A stretch of 64,000 nucleotides of DNA, taken from assembly GCA_022539475.1 (NCBI GenBank), contig VCMS01000121.1, positions 62,001 through 126,000 on the forward strand, given 5' to 3'. How positions within the stretch are numbered: position 1 is the first letter of the stretch; the number at the start of each line of letters is the position of its first letter. The translations under genes and the position numbers were made by a program. Origin of the DNA: Gracilaria domingensis. Taxonomy: Eukaryota > Rhodophyta > Florideophyceae > Gracilariales > Gracilariaceae. The notes under the pieces were generated by a model that did no database searches, was not told where the DNA came from, and saw nothing but the letters and a program-made list of their open reading frames with translations. Below are positions 10,930 through 21,237 of this stretch, piece after piece.

Positions 10930-12062
10930 TTCAATGCTAGTATATCGTTCCTGTTTGCAATCAGTTTATCAAAGAAGCGCATAAAGTCCTCCGGCTTGGA
11001 CGCACGCTCGTTCTTGTACCAAGAGCAGGTTTCGCGATATTGTATGCTGTAACTGGTTAAAAGTGAGGTACGGCATAAGAAACTCAAGTGCAGTGATGCG
11101 ATAATCGGCAGCGATAGAGGAAAAGCGAAACTGCGACAGCTCATTGGAAACAACGTTGACGCCCTCGTTATACATAATGAAAAGCTTGTCGTACACGTCG
11201 ACAGCAGCAGACTTTTGCGAGAAGAGCTTTCTTTCCTCCGACGCCAGGATTACGGCCTCTCAGACGCCCTTCGTTAGCAAGGGCACCGTGATGCCGCACC
11301 ACACGACCTCGCCAAATGAAACAGCGGCGCGTTTGCGAGCCTGCGTCTGGGCGGTCTCGATCTTCTCTAACAGCAAGTTCTGCGACTGGCTGGCGTCATC
11401 GCGCAAGCTCTGTGGCAAGGTGTCATCGCGCTCACTGGCCTAGCAGGACAGGTTGTAGTTGCAAAAGCGGATGGCGTGGTCTACGCCCTCGAAGCGCATC
11501 TCAAACAGCGGCGCTGCCGGAGTTCCAGCGTGCAGCTCAGCCATGACGGTGTAGATCTTGTGAACGTTAAGGTACGCGCGCAAGGCCGGCGCCCACTGCT
11601 CGCGCTCCAGCGCCAGCGCGGCAACCATGGATTTGCAGTATGCCTCGGCCTCGAAGACGGTGGACTCCACCGCCACCTCGTGGCACACCCAGTCGCTGCG
11701 CGTGGTGCACGCTGCGCTCCAGCTTGGCCACGATGGTTTGGCGCACGCGCCGCGCCGGTTGGCGGCTCGCGCTTCACGTCCATGGCAAACGCCCACTCTC
11801 GCTCGGCCAGCACCAGCGGGATCTGCAGCGCGCCCGGGTTGGGGCGCACAGCGTGCGACGTCACGGGCGTGGCGCGGTAGCGGCGTGAGTGCGACGGGTG
11901 GCGGTTGGAGCGCGCGGGGGCGGTGCTCAGCCGCGCCACGCGCCGCGTGCAGTAGCGCTGTAAGCGCAGGTAGTCAACGAGATTCAGCCGGTGCACGCCC
12001 TGCGCTGCCGTCACGTTGGACAGGATTCCCAGCGACACGCGCGAAGCCTCCTCGCGCGGCAT
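10930..12062 (-). pseudogene. SRP68: SRP68 (signal recognition particle 68 kDa subunit) relic
   Basis: SRP68 binds SRP RNA with SRP72 in the cytosolic signal recognition particle. On the minus strand the N-terminal RNA-binding region is clear: VDYLRLQRYCTRRVARL matches the family's DYxRYRxYCxRRxxRLRK block, followed by AEREWAFAMDVKRE. Next come AYCKSMVAALALEREQW and DHAIRFCNYNL, then LLEKIETAQTQARKRAAVSF, and later EFLMPYLTFNQLQHTISRNL and KPEDFMRFFDKL. The order matches SRP68. The frame changes near 11770 and near 11040, and in-frame stops lie at 11440-11442 (TAG) and 11260-11262 (TGA). The last third of a normal SRP68 is missing. It is a decayed copy, so a working SRP68 should exist elsewhere in the genome. 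The block is GC-rich compared with its flanks. Confidence 0.75.
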
Positions 12063-12568
12063 CCTCGAAGCCGAGCGCTGTTGTTGCCGCCGCGGTCGCG
12101 GGCACCGCCGCCTCCGCCACCATCTCGACGCGATGCCGATGATGCCGATCACATGGCCGCGCGCGCGCACGCGGCCGCCCGGATCACTGCGCGGCAGTAA
12201 AAACGGGCGCAGCGCGGGCACGGTGCGTCCCACGCACACGCCGTACAGCGCGCACAGGCCGCAAAACTGTGCGCGTGAGCGCGGGGGCGGCATACGTGTC
12301 GCGCGCGATGCACGATGTCAGCAGGCCGGGCCTGCCAGTCCCGCCGTACGCGGTGCGCCGCCAACTCGGGGCTGGCGCGCGTTGCTAGCCATATTTTTCT
12401 GCGTTAGGCGGCCCCTAGCTGCCACGTACAGCGGCGGCGCAGCCGCCACAGCACCGCGCGCTGCCAAGACTCGCCTCCACCACCCGCTGCCAGACCTATG
12501 CGCGCCGCGTCCGGCCGCCTGTGCCACCCGCCGCCACTCGCATACTCTCTGCTTTCGCCTGCCCCAGC

Positions 12569-13623
12569 ATGGACCGCAGCGCGTTTGTCGACGGCTCGAA
12601 AAACATTCGAGATGGCGTCATTCGCACTGCCGAGCGCACTAGCGTCGAGACGCGCAGGGCCGTCGGCATTTGCAACATCTCGTTGCCCGAGTCCTTCCCA
12701 GAGTATTACCATCTCGCCGCCGAGTTCAAGACCCAGACCAAGAACCTGGATACGCTTCACCACGACGCTCTCTCGTCGTACTAGGCCATCCAGCGCTCCA
12801 GATCACGTCGTACACGATGGCCGCAAAGCTGCGCGACTCGCTCTCGTGCACTTCCACCAGAACGCCCTATCTCGCCGCCGATGCGCTCGTCAACGTCTAG
12901 GCATCCGTCGTCGACGACGTGTTCCTGCGCGTGGAGCGCGGCGTGAAGAACAGGCCCCCATCAAGCCCGAGCTCAGCAGGGCTCGCCAGATCAATCAACA
13001 CATGGACAAAAGGAAGCGCTGCTATATCGATGCCTCCCGTTATGGCGAGCGCGTCTCAAGCGCTTCCGCCTCTCAGGAAGACATTCGCAAGGTGGACGAA
13101 AAGATGGCCGAGCTCATGCAGCGTACCAATGAGTTGGTTTCCTCCATTTTCGACGCCATCAAATGCCGTTCCGCCCTTATTGAATCCATTGTTGCTGAGA
13201 CCAATGAGTTTCAGCGTCCTTTCTACTCGATTCTGCCCGGTCTGTGTAGCGTGCAATGGATGTCATTGGCGCCGACAAGCTCGGCGCCATGCGCGGCGGA
13301 GCCGATGAACCTCCGGAACGTCGTACATCAGTCAATGGCCCACCCACCCAGCCTGAACCATCTCAATCGACACCGCAACCGCAGCCGAGACGCATTGCCT
13401 CGGTACCTATGCACATCAGCAGCATATGAGACGAGCTGAATGATGTCGATGACGTGGATGATGACAACGATATCTAGAATCAACAGAGCCCGGAATCGAG
13501 CGCTACGATTCATGGTGATTCAGCTCAAGATCGTTCATCTCTGGACTCGAAACCGTCACTGGAAGCGGCTGAAGAGGAAGTAAGCCAGCTCATCCGGGAA
13601 ACACAAAGCTGTACACTCGAATA
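12569..13623 (+). pseudogene. BAR-domain-like protein relic
   Basis: From an ATG at 12569 (MDRSAFVDGSKNIRDGV) the sequence reads like the start of a fungal/algal BAR-domain protein (Gvp36 type): EYYHLAAEFKTQTKNLDTLHHDALSSY. In other frames it continues through a helical stretch (KPELSRARQINQHMDKRKR, EDIRKVDEKMAELMQRTNEL, LIESIVAETNEFQRPFYSILP) and then a Pro/Gln-rich and acidic tail (DVIGADKLGAM, DELNDVDDVDDDND). At least three frame changes and several in-frame stops are present. BAR domains bind curved membranes. The family call rests on helix pattern and a few motifs, so it is tentative; decay is certain. It is divergent from the SRP68 relic across about 500 bp of GC-rich DNA without another gene. 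Confidence 0.4.
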
Positions 13624-13744
13624 GACGAAGCAGAGTCAAAGCAGGACAAGAACACTAGTACGATATACAGTGAGATGCAAGGTCTGTGGGCTGAAGCGCA
13701 ACGGCCAATGATACAGAGAACGAGTTCGGTTTATATCCATCATG

Positions 13745-14618
13745 TTAATTGTTGCCTAGTTTGGCAAGCAAACGCCGCAGACTTTTCTCTAAAACACTGC
13801 GTTCCTCATCGTCTTCTGTCCTTTCCATTTGTGTTCGTAAGGCTGCAATGGCTTCTACAGTTGCTTTTGTAAATCGCGCGTCTGCTTCATACTCCTCAAA
13901 GTGCATTTTGTCTCGCTCTGCCTCTTCAAACTCTTTCGCCACCTCAGGGTTATGAGGTTTCAGTGCGGTTATAAAGCTGTCCACTCCAGAATGGCTCGAT
14001 TCCATTCCGGAAACTTTTTGCCTCTTTGTCCGTGGCTGCAAAGTATCCCTTCCCCCAAAGCCATATCCACGAAGAGGAGCTCGCACACCTTCTTCCGTTC
14101 GTGAATCTGAAGCTAACGCACGTGTCGCAACGGGCTCCAGAGCGGGGTATACCTTCAAAAAACAAAAGACATGCATAATGTAGCTCTTTCCATTTGCAAA
14201 TTCTGCAAACGCGTCTGGCTCTCCTTGCTCAAAGCTCCGTAGCGGGTCAACGCAGTCCCGTATTCACTTTTAAATGCTTTATACTTACGTTTCAGCGTCC
14301 CTGCCTCTCGAATATGTGGTCTTCGTGCCGGATTTAGACTACGTATATCACTAAATGTGACACCTCCAGCTAGAACACTAACCGCCACCGGCTTAAACTC
14401 CCCATCATTAAACAAAGGTGCTATAAGTTCTGTCCACGGATTCTCCTGTTTCCGGTCGAGCTCTTCGCGTTCCATGCATTCAGTAAGCTTCTGCCTCGTC
14501 GAGGCCATTCGAGAGTCTGCAATAACATGTAAGAGCCGACAATACTCTGCGCTCTCAAACTTCGGCTGTTTTTCTTCTGCCGTGTAGGTCTGCGATTGCT
14601 GAAAATTGGTGTTTGGTT
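13745..14618 (-). pseudogene. Unknown gene, 3' half (split by the 22-kb insertion)
   Basis: Minus-strand coding sequence that starts abruptly at the LTR edge (14618) and runs to a stop at 13745. Recognisable blocks are TYTAEEKQPKFESAEYCRLL, ADSRMASTRQKLTECMEREE, NPWTELIAPLFNDGEFKP, and RPHIREAGTLKRKYKAFKSE, then IMHVFCFLKVYPALEPVATR. One frame change lies near 14225-14240, and both sides look coding (the second frame reads EPDAFAEFANGKSYIMHVFC). The N-terminal half sits at 36648-37241. The two halves abut in the same frame once the duplicated 5 bp is counted once. I recall similar multi-copy proteins of unknown function in algae and other protists; no function can be given. The basic helical make-up would fit DNA binding. 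Confidence 0.65.
14614..14618. other. Target-site duplication, left (TGGTT)
   Basis: TGGTT just left of the LTR that begins TGTGGTATAACC. The same five bases follow the matching LTR at 36648-36652. Five-base duplications are usual for Ty3 integrases. Confidence 0.75.
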
Positions 14619-15174
14619 TGTGGTATAACCGGTCGGTGCGAGCTGTTAGTGGGGAGCCCTGCGGGGGCTCGACCCTGCGGAGGAGTGAAACGCGTGACAC
14701 CTAATAGGTCGGCAGCACCCGCCGTTGCCTATAGTGCAAGGTGACCAAGTGGTAAATACGCCTGCACTGGTGTAACCCTCGAGGTCAGCAAAATTATTAG
14801 AGGACTACTAGACTTACCAATTGGTGACTGTGGACCCGAACTGGTGTCAGATTAGCCTAGTTGGTGCTTGCCTTTACCATTTGGTGTGGGAGGTTGGCGT
14901 CTCGGGGGTTTAGTACACCCGTGCGCCACTCCGGCTCTCACGGACCTAGTGCCACGTGGGCCACCCGGAGGTGCATTTGTGGTGCACCACCCCGGCCACA
15001 TATCTACACTACCTAGTAAATATTAATTCTAAATTGATGAAAATAAACTAATTAGTCCTTGCCATGCCTTTGCTTGAGCGTCCCACGTGGTACAGTAGAC
15101 ACTCGTACCCAGATACACGAAACGTCACCACTGGGTTTTGTAGAGCCCCCGTTGATCCCGCGAACTATACTACA
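14619..15174 (-). repeat. Left (3') LTR of Ty3 element 2
   Basis: 556 bp from TGTGGTATAACC to ATACTACA. It aligns along its whole length with 36077-36647, except for a 15-bp segment present only in the right copy. It contains ACCAAGTGGT and ACCAATTGGT palindromes. The frame of the split gene runs into it by chance. Confidence 0.9.
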
Positions 15175-15904
15175 GACCCCCCTCCTACCGACAGGCACGC
15201 CCCGTGGCTGCGAAGTTCCCACGGCGCTTGCCGCCTTTTCACCAAACGGTCGTCGGCGCGCATCGCCTGGTGCACGGCGCGTCTCGCGAGGGCGGGAAGA
15301 CGGCGCGGTGCACGGCACGGTTCGCCACCTGCACTGCAGGGCTACTACCCGCGCCGCACTACTCCCCCTGCGTATGTGCGATCGTACCTTGCATCCCTCG
15401 TGGTATTCGTCTGTCTCTTGCAGATGCTAGTTTTTGGCGAGGGTCGTCCAGAAATTGGCAAGGGTCGTCCAGTAAATGTTTTGAAAAAATATCGAGATCA
15501 ATTATTTCAAAATTTGCAGATAATTGCTTGGGTCGTCCAGAATCGCTGTGCAGTAAATACTGGTGGGTTTTCCACTCGTGCTAGTTCTTTAGTCGAGGGC
15601 TACCTGAACTGTATTTCGCGAAGTCTAGGTTCAGTTTCCATTAAGGTGCACATTACACGATACCTTCTGCGGAATGATACCCTGCAACGCATGGAATACT
15701 AGTGCTAGTACAGATGATGCCCATTATGAAATCATACCGTTTTATTCGTATCTATTCTTCTATCGACCGCTTTTGCTAACCACTACTTCGCTATATTACA
15801 TGTACCATATCCCCATGATGGAGCGGGTGTAGGCGCAATCTGCGGCAGATGCCGCAGACTGCACGTCCACCATCGGCTGTATCGGTAGAACAAATACGCA
15901 CTCC
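15175..15904. other. Ty3 element 2: polypurine tract and sequence of unclear origin
   Basis: Immediately inside the left LTR, the minus strand reads TAGGAGGGGGGTC, a polypurine tract of the kind that primes plus-strand synthesis. Beyond it are about 240 bp of GC-rich DNA. From about 15420 the base composition becomes AT-richer, and a short word GGGTCGTCCAG recurs near 15440, 15465 and 15530. No protein family is recognisable. Confidence 0.5.
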
Positions 15905-15981
15905 GAGAGGATGAGGCGCGAGGCGCCTCATCCTCTCCGTTTCTCATGTAGGGAACCATGCCCAGATGCATGGTTCCCTAC
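15905..15981. repeat. Two adjacent perfect hairpins
   Basis: GAGAGGATGAGGCGC pairs with its inverted copy at 15905-15937 with a 3-base loop. GTAGGGAACCATG pairs with its inverted copy at 15948-15981. Two strong hairpins 10 bases apart are unlikely by chance and are typical of transposon subterminal regions. A match to the nearby CMC transposase gene is possible. Confidence 0.7.
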
Positions 15982-16031
15982 TTGAGGAACCTGCACCTGC
16001 AACTCGTGAGCTACCTCCGCATCAAAAGTCA

Positions 16032-16550
16032 TTTACCTGTATACGCAAGCAGAAAGTATCCATAAGTTAGTCAATGATCCGTTGGATACATTTGAAATGC
16101 GATGGAACGTACCATTGATAAGAGCAAAACAGAAACGTTGCGCTAGAAAAGTCGAGGGACCTAGTAACTCGCAAAATGAAAAAGAAGAAGGAAGGGGATC
16201 GGTTAGATTACCAGCCCACCATCATCGTAAAGCGCGAAAGGTGTCGAAGCGAGAACTCACAACCAAGGACACCAAGAATGCCCATGCAGCAAACATACCT
16301 CAAGATGCGATAAACGAAAGAGCAGCCTATGTCCCAACCAAGTACCAGAATCGCCTATCCCGAACAGCCAGAAATCGATCTTGAGAGACGAAATGAAATT
16401 GGTCGTTTACCTGTATACGCAAGCAGAAAGTATCCATATGTTAGTCAATGCTCCGTTGGATACAGTTGAAATGCGATAGAACGTACCATTGATAAGAGCA
16501 AAACAGAAACGTTGCGCTAGAAAAGTCGAGGGACCTAGTAACTCGCAAAA
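16032..16550. repeat. 145-bp direct repeat pair (16032-16176 and 16406-16550)
   Basis: Both units start TTTACCTGTATACGCAAGCA and end CTAGTAACTCGCAAAA, with only about five mismatches and no indels. They are 374 bp apart. The spacer has no recognised gene. Together with the hairpins on either side they may be subterminal repeats of the element carrying the transposase at 17242. Confidence 0.8.
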
Positions 16551-16800
16551 GGAACCCAAAGCCGTTTTCTTGCCGTGTACATGTCGCAGAGCGCGAAGAG
16601 ACGTGGTGAGGATTGGTTAGTTTAGAACAAAGATACGTAGAAGGAAATGGAAGCACGTACGAAAAGACTGCACGGAAAGACTGCACGGAATACATCCGTG
16701 AGATACGGATGCTGTCCGCTTTATGGAGGCGTCCGACGAGGGCGGAGAAAGAGAATGAGGTACGCTTCATGTCCGCTTAATGGAATCCATTCTCAGCACG

Positions 16801-16888
16801 CTACTTCGTAATCCGTCGTACTTTTTTCCGCCCTCGCACTTCGTAGCGAGTGCGAGGGCGGAAAAACGTACGACGGAGCGGAGTAGAA
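16801..16888. repeat. Long near-perfect inverted repeat
   Basis: CCGTCGTACTTTTTTCCGCC-type arm at 16813-16840 pairs with 16849-16876 around an 8-base loop (TCGTAGCG). A weaker outer pairing CTACT/AGTAG extends it to 16801-16888. It lies about 350 bp upstream of the CMC transposase start. Confidence 0.8.
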
Positions 16889-17241
16889 CGCGAGGATGGC
16901 ACGGATCACGACGGTAACAAAAGGTCGGACGTCGGACGGGCGGGGGCGGCGGCGGAGGGAAGAGATTTATTTTTCTGTGCGAGATTGGACAAGTGTACAG
17001 CGTACAACGTTGGGAAACCACAGGTTTATAACCAGTGGTAGATACTACGAGAAGTACACCCTTGTGTTGAGGTCGACGTGTACCTACGTTCCTTTTTGAA
17101 CGAAAGCACGTGATTTAAACTCAAAATATATTCTCCGTTCTGAGCAAGACGTCGATATTGACTGTCGCTCGACCTCCTTCTCCCTTCGGACGCCCTTCCC
17201 TTGCAGTCTTTGTCGTCGTTTCTCGTTCATTTCTTCTTCCC

Positions 17242-20200
17242 ATGGTCTACTACTGTACACATAAGAAGCGTGGGTGCCCCTTCGTTACTCGCCGAGGAGT
17301 CTTATCTCTTCAACAGCATGTCAACCATTGCCCGTTTCGTCTGAAAGCAGCGCTGGAAGACGACAATAGCCGGCCCATTCGGAGAAGCAAGCGTCTCAAG
17401 CTTTCCGCGCCCGCGCCCGCATCTTCCGAAACGGTCACTGCCCCTTGTCGCCTTCCCGAGCCTCCAGTGTCCGAGGACATCGTCGACCCCACTCCGTGCG
17501 CCCCTCCCATTCCGGACACTTCGCATTGTGTTTCTCCTTCCCCGGGTCCCGCGTCATTAGAGCGAGAACACGGAAGCAGTTCCCTCCCAGTGCCTTCTGA
17601 GGAGACCCTCGGTGATTTGCATATGGATTATCTCACGGTTTGTCTGGCTTCAGTAGCTTCCAACCTTGGTCATCGTGAGGCGGACGAGCTAATTGGGCTA
17701 CTTCGGGACCCACGATTCTCGCAAAAGCGATTCAACGAGACCATAACAAGTTCCAAGCGCTGTACAGAACTGAAGAACGCCATTTTCGAACGATACGCCT
17801 CAAAGGACGGTTTCAATCGCAGAACTGTCTCGCCAGAAGGATGTAAGTTCAGCGCCACCCTCTACACGAGAGACCCCGTTCAGACACTTGTGAAACAGCT
17901 CCAGTTGACTAACAACGAAAACACATTCTTCCACCCTATACCTCAGACCCACTCCACGAAAATATCTCACCCCATGTCCGGCTCTCTCGCAAGAGACGCC
18001 ACCTCAAAACTTAAGGAAATGGTCATGGGCTCTTTGGATAGTAGAATAGTGTGGTACTCACAAGAAATAAGTTACAGTGAATCTTTCGTAGGTCTTCTGC
18101 AGGTATACACCGATAAGTCTTCAACAACTCTAAAGCAAACATCGGTTACCGCCTATCCTCTTCACCTCATATTTCTCAACTTCTCCGACGAGCTTCGTCG
18201 TAAGTGTATCCGTGATGACCTCACAGTAGTGGCATACTTCCCTACCACACTGATCGAGGTTTCCGCATCTGAAGCAGACGCAATGCTATTCGTTTCCAGC
18301 AAGTCTCTACGCGAGTCCAGGATACAAATCCTTCAAGAATCTCTTCGTCAAGTCATGGAGCCCATTCTAAATTTCACGCAGAAAGGTTTTCAGTTCATCG
18401 GGGAAGACAAACTAAGTCGAGTGTGCCATTCTCTGCTTGCAAGTTATTGTGCGCATATTCCTGAGGCTAAGGACATTCTGTCCATTCTTCATGGGACCAA
18501 AACGGAAAGCCCGTGTCATAGATGCAAAGCCCCTCGCTCATCTTTATGCAGTCCTATTCTCACTTCATTCAACGGACGTTCTCAAAAGCACACAAAAAGC
18601 ATCCGAAAGACATACACAGCTATATTGCAACATGCACAAAAAGACGAGGCGGAAAGACGTCCACGTCGTGCGAGGGAAAAGAGATCTCAAGCGGATACTC
18701 TGATGCGTTCAAATTCCATATCTCTCATTCCTTCGTTCCTCGAAACTTCCGTAAGCCTTGGAATGATCCCGGGATTGTCTCCATACAGTCTGTTCTCATT
18801 CGAACCAATACAAAACTTGCATCTCGGCATCTCAAAGTTGATAAAAACGGCCACAATCGAGAGACTGCAGTCAGACACCCTGTGCACCACAATAGGAACA
18901 TCTGCATCGCGTTCATTTCGAACGATACGCACCCAACTCCTCAACCATGCAAACGCAATTCTAGCTGCCATAGAACGCGATTCTCCTGCCAAAGGTTTAC
19001 ATATCAATTTCTCCACGCAGGAGAAAGGCAAATCTTTGAATGGTATCTTCACGAAAGACGGTCTCCGTGGAATGCTGGAGGCCAAAAACTACAAAGCACT
19101 TGACATGGTCTTTCCCTTCATAGGAGCATTCTTTGACATATGCTGTGGAGAACAGGACGTTGCCCCAATCACAACCGTTTTCTCTCAGTACTCGGACTTG
19201 CTCTCGACCTTATTCAGATACAATCGTGACCCGTACTGGACTGAAAGCTCTCTCCTGTGTCTTAGTTCGGAGATTGAAGCCTTCAAGCGTTCTGCAACAA
19301 AGACTCTGGCGGATTTTCATCCCTCCAGACTGGTAACTCTGAAGTTTCATCTTCTCGATCATCTCGTAGACGATATTCGCCGTCTGGGAAGTATCAAGTA
19401 CTACGACGCAGGCATATACGAACATGCACACCTGCTATTTAAGAGACACTACAAAAAGACGTCCAGAAGAACAGCAACGGCTGTGGAGGAGACTATTCGC
19501 TCCATTGAGCACGGACATGTTAGAAAGCAATGGAATGGCAATACTCCTTACCAGCGTAATCCAGGTCTACCAGGAACTTCCACACAGCTTCCTCGGTTTG
19601 CAATGACAGGGCGTTCTTTCACTTTACGAGCTCTTCAACATTGTGTTTCAAGTAAGTCCAGTTCAAAATCATGGACTGCTGTTAGAGAGATGTTCTCAAG
19701 TACGGACACAAGGTCGATTCTTGATCAAATTGGTGAACAGGCCCTTCCTCCTTTCCTCAGTCTCGTGAAAGAAACACTGGATGAGCACTCTATTACATAC
19801 TTCCCAGAAAAGACAAGGATAACTCTGGTGAATTCGGCCCTCGTGAAAGGCGGTTTCGTTCCGACTCTTGAACACTTCGATTCGTCTTGTAAGGCACTTA
19901 AGCTTGGACGACCCAAATACCCCATCATCCAACGTGTCTTCGCTTCTCCAGCATTTGGTCCCAGTAGAAAGCCAAAGTTTTCCACTGTATTGGTAAGCGG
20001 AGAAGATTCAGAGACTTGGGTTGCCCAGGTAGTCGCTCTGATGTCGGCCACGTCGCGATTCGGAGCTATTGCAAAGGTCGCGTATTGTGCTAAAAGTCGC
20101 GGATCAAGTGGGTGTGAAGCGCTAGTTTTCTCTAGTTTGATATATGTGCACGGCGTGTGCAGCGAAATCACTGCCAGAAGAGCCGGGAGGAGTGCTTTGG

Positions 20201-20391
20201 AAGGTCTCCGGAGGGTGCCAAAATGTGGCCAGAACGTGCCCGCGGGCGGGATGGGGGGGGGGGTCGGTCGTGTTAGGGTAGCTACCCTAACACGACCGGA
20301 CCCCCTGGCCCGCGGGCACGTTTTGGACGATTTTTTGAAAAATGTGCGATTTTATGCCCGCGGGCGGGAGGGGTCGGTCGTGTTAAGGTAG
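17242..20391 (+). CDS. CMC-superfamily (Plavaka-like) DNA transposase
   Basis: A single open frame of about 1050 codons. The ATG at 17242 (MVYYCTHKKRGCPF) is chosen over one at 17158 because a Cys/His finger follows directly (CTHKKRGC with HVNHC), as in Plavaka-type proteins. Family-like blocks are LLQVYTDKSSTTL followed by TAYPLHLIFLNFS (cf. YADKT/S...GKGYPV), ILHGTKTESPCHRCKAP (cf. a PCPxC block), and KFHLLDHLVDDIRRLGSIKYYD (cf. KxHLxxHLxDDI). The Asp of YTDKS and the DD of VDDI are candidate catalytic acids. No internal stops are seen. The last 80 or so residues run into the palindromic array at 20153, so the true C-terminus has been replaced. The gene lies inside the 22-kb Ty3 insertion. 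Confidence 0.65.
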   Translation: MVYYCTHKKRGCPFVTRRGVLSLQQHVNHCPFRLKAALEDDNSRPIRRSKRLKLSAPAPASSETVTAPCRLPEPPVSEDIVDPTPCAPPIPDTSHCVSPSPGPASLEREHGSSSLPVPSEETLGDLHMDYLTVCLASVASNLGHREADELIGLLRDPRFSQKRFNETITSSKRCTELKNAIFERYASKDGFNRRTVSPEGCKFSATLYTRDPVQTLVKQLQLTNNENTFFHPIPQTHSTKISHPMSGSLARDATSKLKEMVMGSLDSRIVWYSQEISYSESFVGLLQVYTDKSSTTLKQTSVTAYPLHLIFLNFSDELRRKCIRDDLTVVAYFPTTLIEVSASEADAMLFVSSKSLRESRIQILQESLRQVMEPILNFTQKGFQFIGEDKLSRVCHSLLASYCAHIPEAKDILSILHGTKTESPCHRCKAPRSSLCSPILTSFNGRSQKHTKSIRKTYTAILQHAQKDEAERRPRRAREKRSQADTLMRSNSISLIPSFLETSVSLGMIPGLSPYSLFSFEPIQNLHLGISKLIKTATIERLQSDTLCTTIGTSASRSFRTIRTQLLNHANAILAAIERDSPAKGLHINFSTQEKGKSLNGIFTKDGLRGMLEAKNYKALDMVFPFIGAFFDICCGEQDVAPITTVFSQYSDLLSTLFRYNRDPYWTESSLLCLSSEIEAFKRSATKTLADFHPSRLVTLKFHLLDHLVDDIRRLGSIKYYDAGIYEHAHLLFKRHYKKTSRRTATAVEETIRSIEHGHVRKQWNGNTPYQRNPGLPGTSTQLPRFAMTGRSFTLRALQHCVSSKSSSKSWTAVREMFSSTDTRSILDQIGEQALPPFLSLVKETLDEHSITYFPEKTRITLVNSALVKGGFVPTLEHFDSSCKALKLGRPKYPIIQRVFASPAFGPSRKPKFSTVLVSGEDSETWVAQVVALMSATSRFGAIAKVAYCAKSRGSSGCEALVFSSLIYVHGVCSEITARRAGRSALEGLRRVPKCGQNVPAGGMGGGVGRVRVATLTRPDPLARGHVLDDFLKNVRFYARGREGSVVLR

Positions 20392-20893
20392 CTACCCTAA
20401 CACGACCGGGCCCCCCGGCCCGCGGGCACGTTTTCGACGATTTTTTGAAAAATGTGCAATTTTTTTGCCGGCGGGCGCGGGGGGTCGGTCGTGTTAGGGT
20501 AGCTACCCTAACACGACCGGACCCCCCCGCCCGCGAGCACGTTTTGGACGATTTTTTGAAAAATGTGCGATTTTATGCCCGCGGGCGGGGGGGGGGGTCG
20601 GTCGTGTTAGGGTAGTTACCCTAACACGACCGGACCCCCCCGCCCGCGGGCACGTTTTGGACGATTTTTTGAAAAATGTGCGAGTTTATGCCCGCGGGCG
20701 GGAGGGTCCGGTCGTGTTAGGGTAGGTACCCTAACACGACCGGACCCCCCGGCCCGCGGGCACGTTTTGGACGATTTTTTGAAAAATGTGCGATTTTATG
20801 CCTGCGGGCACGTTCTGGCCACATTTCGGCGCCTTCCTGGGACCTCTCAAGACACGCCGCCCCGCAGTGATTTCGCTACACCCGGCCGCCGGT
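20153..20893. repeat. Fold-back element with five 111-bp palindromic units
   Basis: Imperfect inverted arms of about 90-95 bp (20153-20250 and 20801-20893, sharing GCGAAATCACTGC and GTGGCCAGAACGTGCCCGCG) enclose five tandem units starting at 20266, 20376, 20487, 20600 and 20710, that is spaced 110, 111, 113 and 110 bp. Each unit contains a 32-bp palindrome, GGTCGTGTTAGGGTAG plus its inverted copy (with one or two base changes in units 2, 4 and 5), then GCCCGCGGGCACGTTTT and a GATTTTTTGAAAAATG word. No coding capacity of its own. It cuts off the end of the transposase gene, so it inserted there or marks that transposon's terminus. Confidence 0.85.
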
Positions 20894-21237
20894 ACGTTGG
20901 CGCCGCTGTCCACGTGTATTCGCGGGAGTAGGCTGTACATGGAAGTAAATGAGTGTACTCTTGACTACTATGCAAAGCATTTGAAGAGCATGATTAAAGA
21001 GCGCGACCATTGCTCGCGTGAGTCATCATTGCGCGAACTCCACCACTCTAAAGCGTACAATCAGCGTGCGAGCGGCCACGGACAGGACACGGATGAGACT
21101 GGCAGTGCGCTGGGAGGAGCTGCCGAAAGCGGGGGTGCCCAGCGTAAGTCGCCATTTAAAAGACTCGCATCCGTTCTTGTATCGTCCAGAGCGAACGTAT
21201 TGTTCATATACACCTTTCACTGCAATAGCTGTTCAAC

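Noticed and set aside
11481-12642. Several long GC-rich frames on both strands around the SRP68 relic
   Set aside because: High GC content leaves all frames open; only the minus-strand pieces in SRP68 order match a family.
14619-15174. Interpretation of the left LTR as an independent solo LTR
   Set aside because: A solo LTR should have the same 5 bp on both its own sides; its right flank is GACCC and not TGGTT, while the matching TGGTT lies beyond the LTR at 36647.
20266-20741. CRISPR-like or telomeric array
   Set aside because: Units are near-identical along their whole length with no variable spacers, and the TTAGGG appears once per palindrome and not in tandem, so it is a fold-back repeat array.
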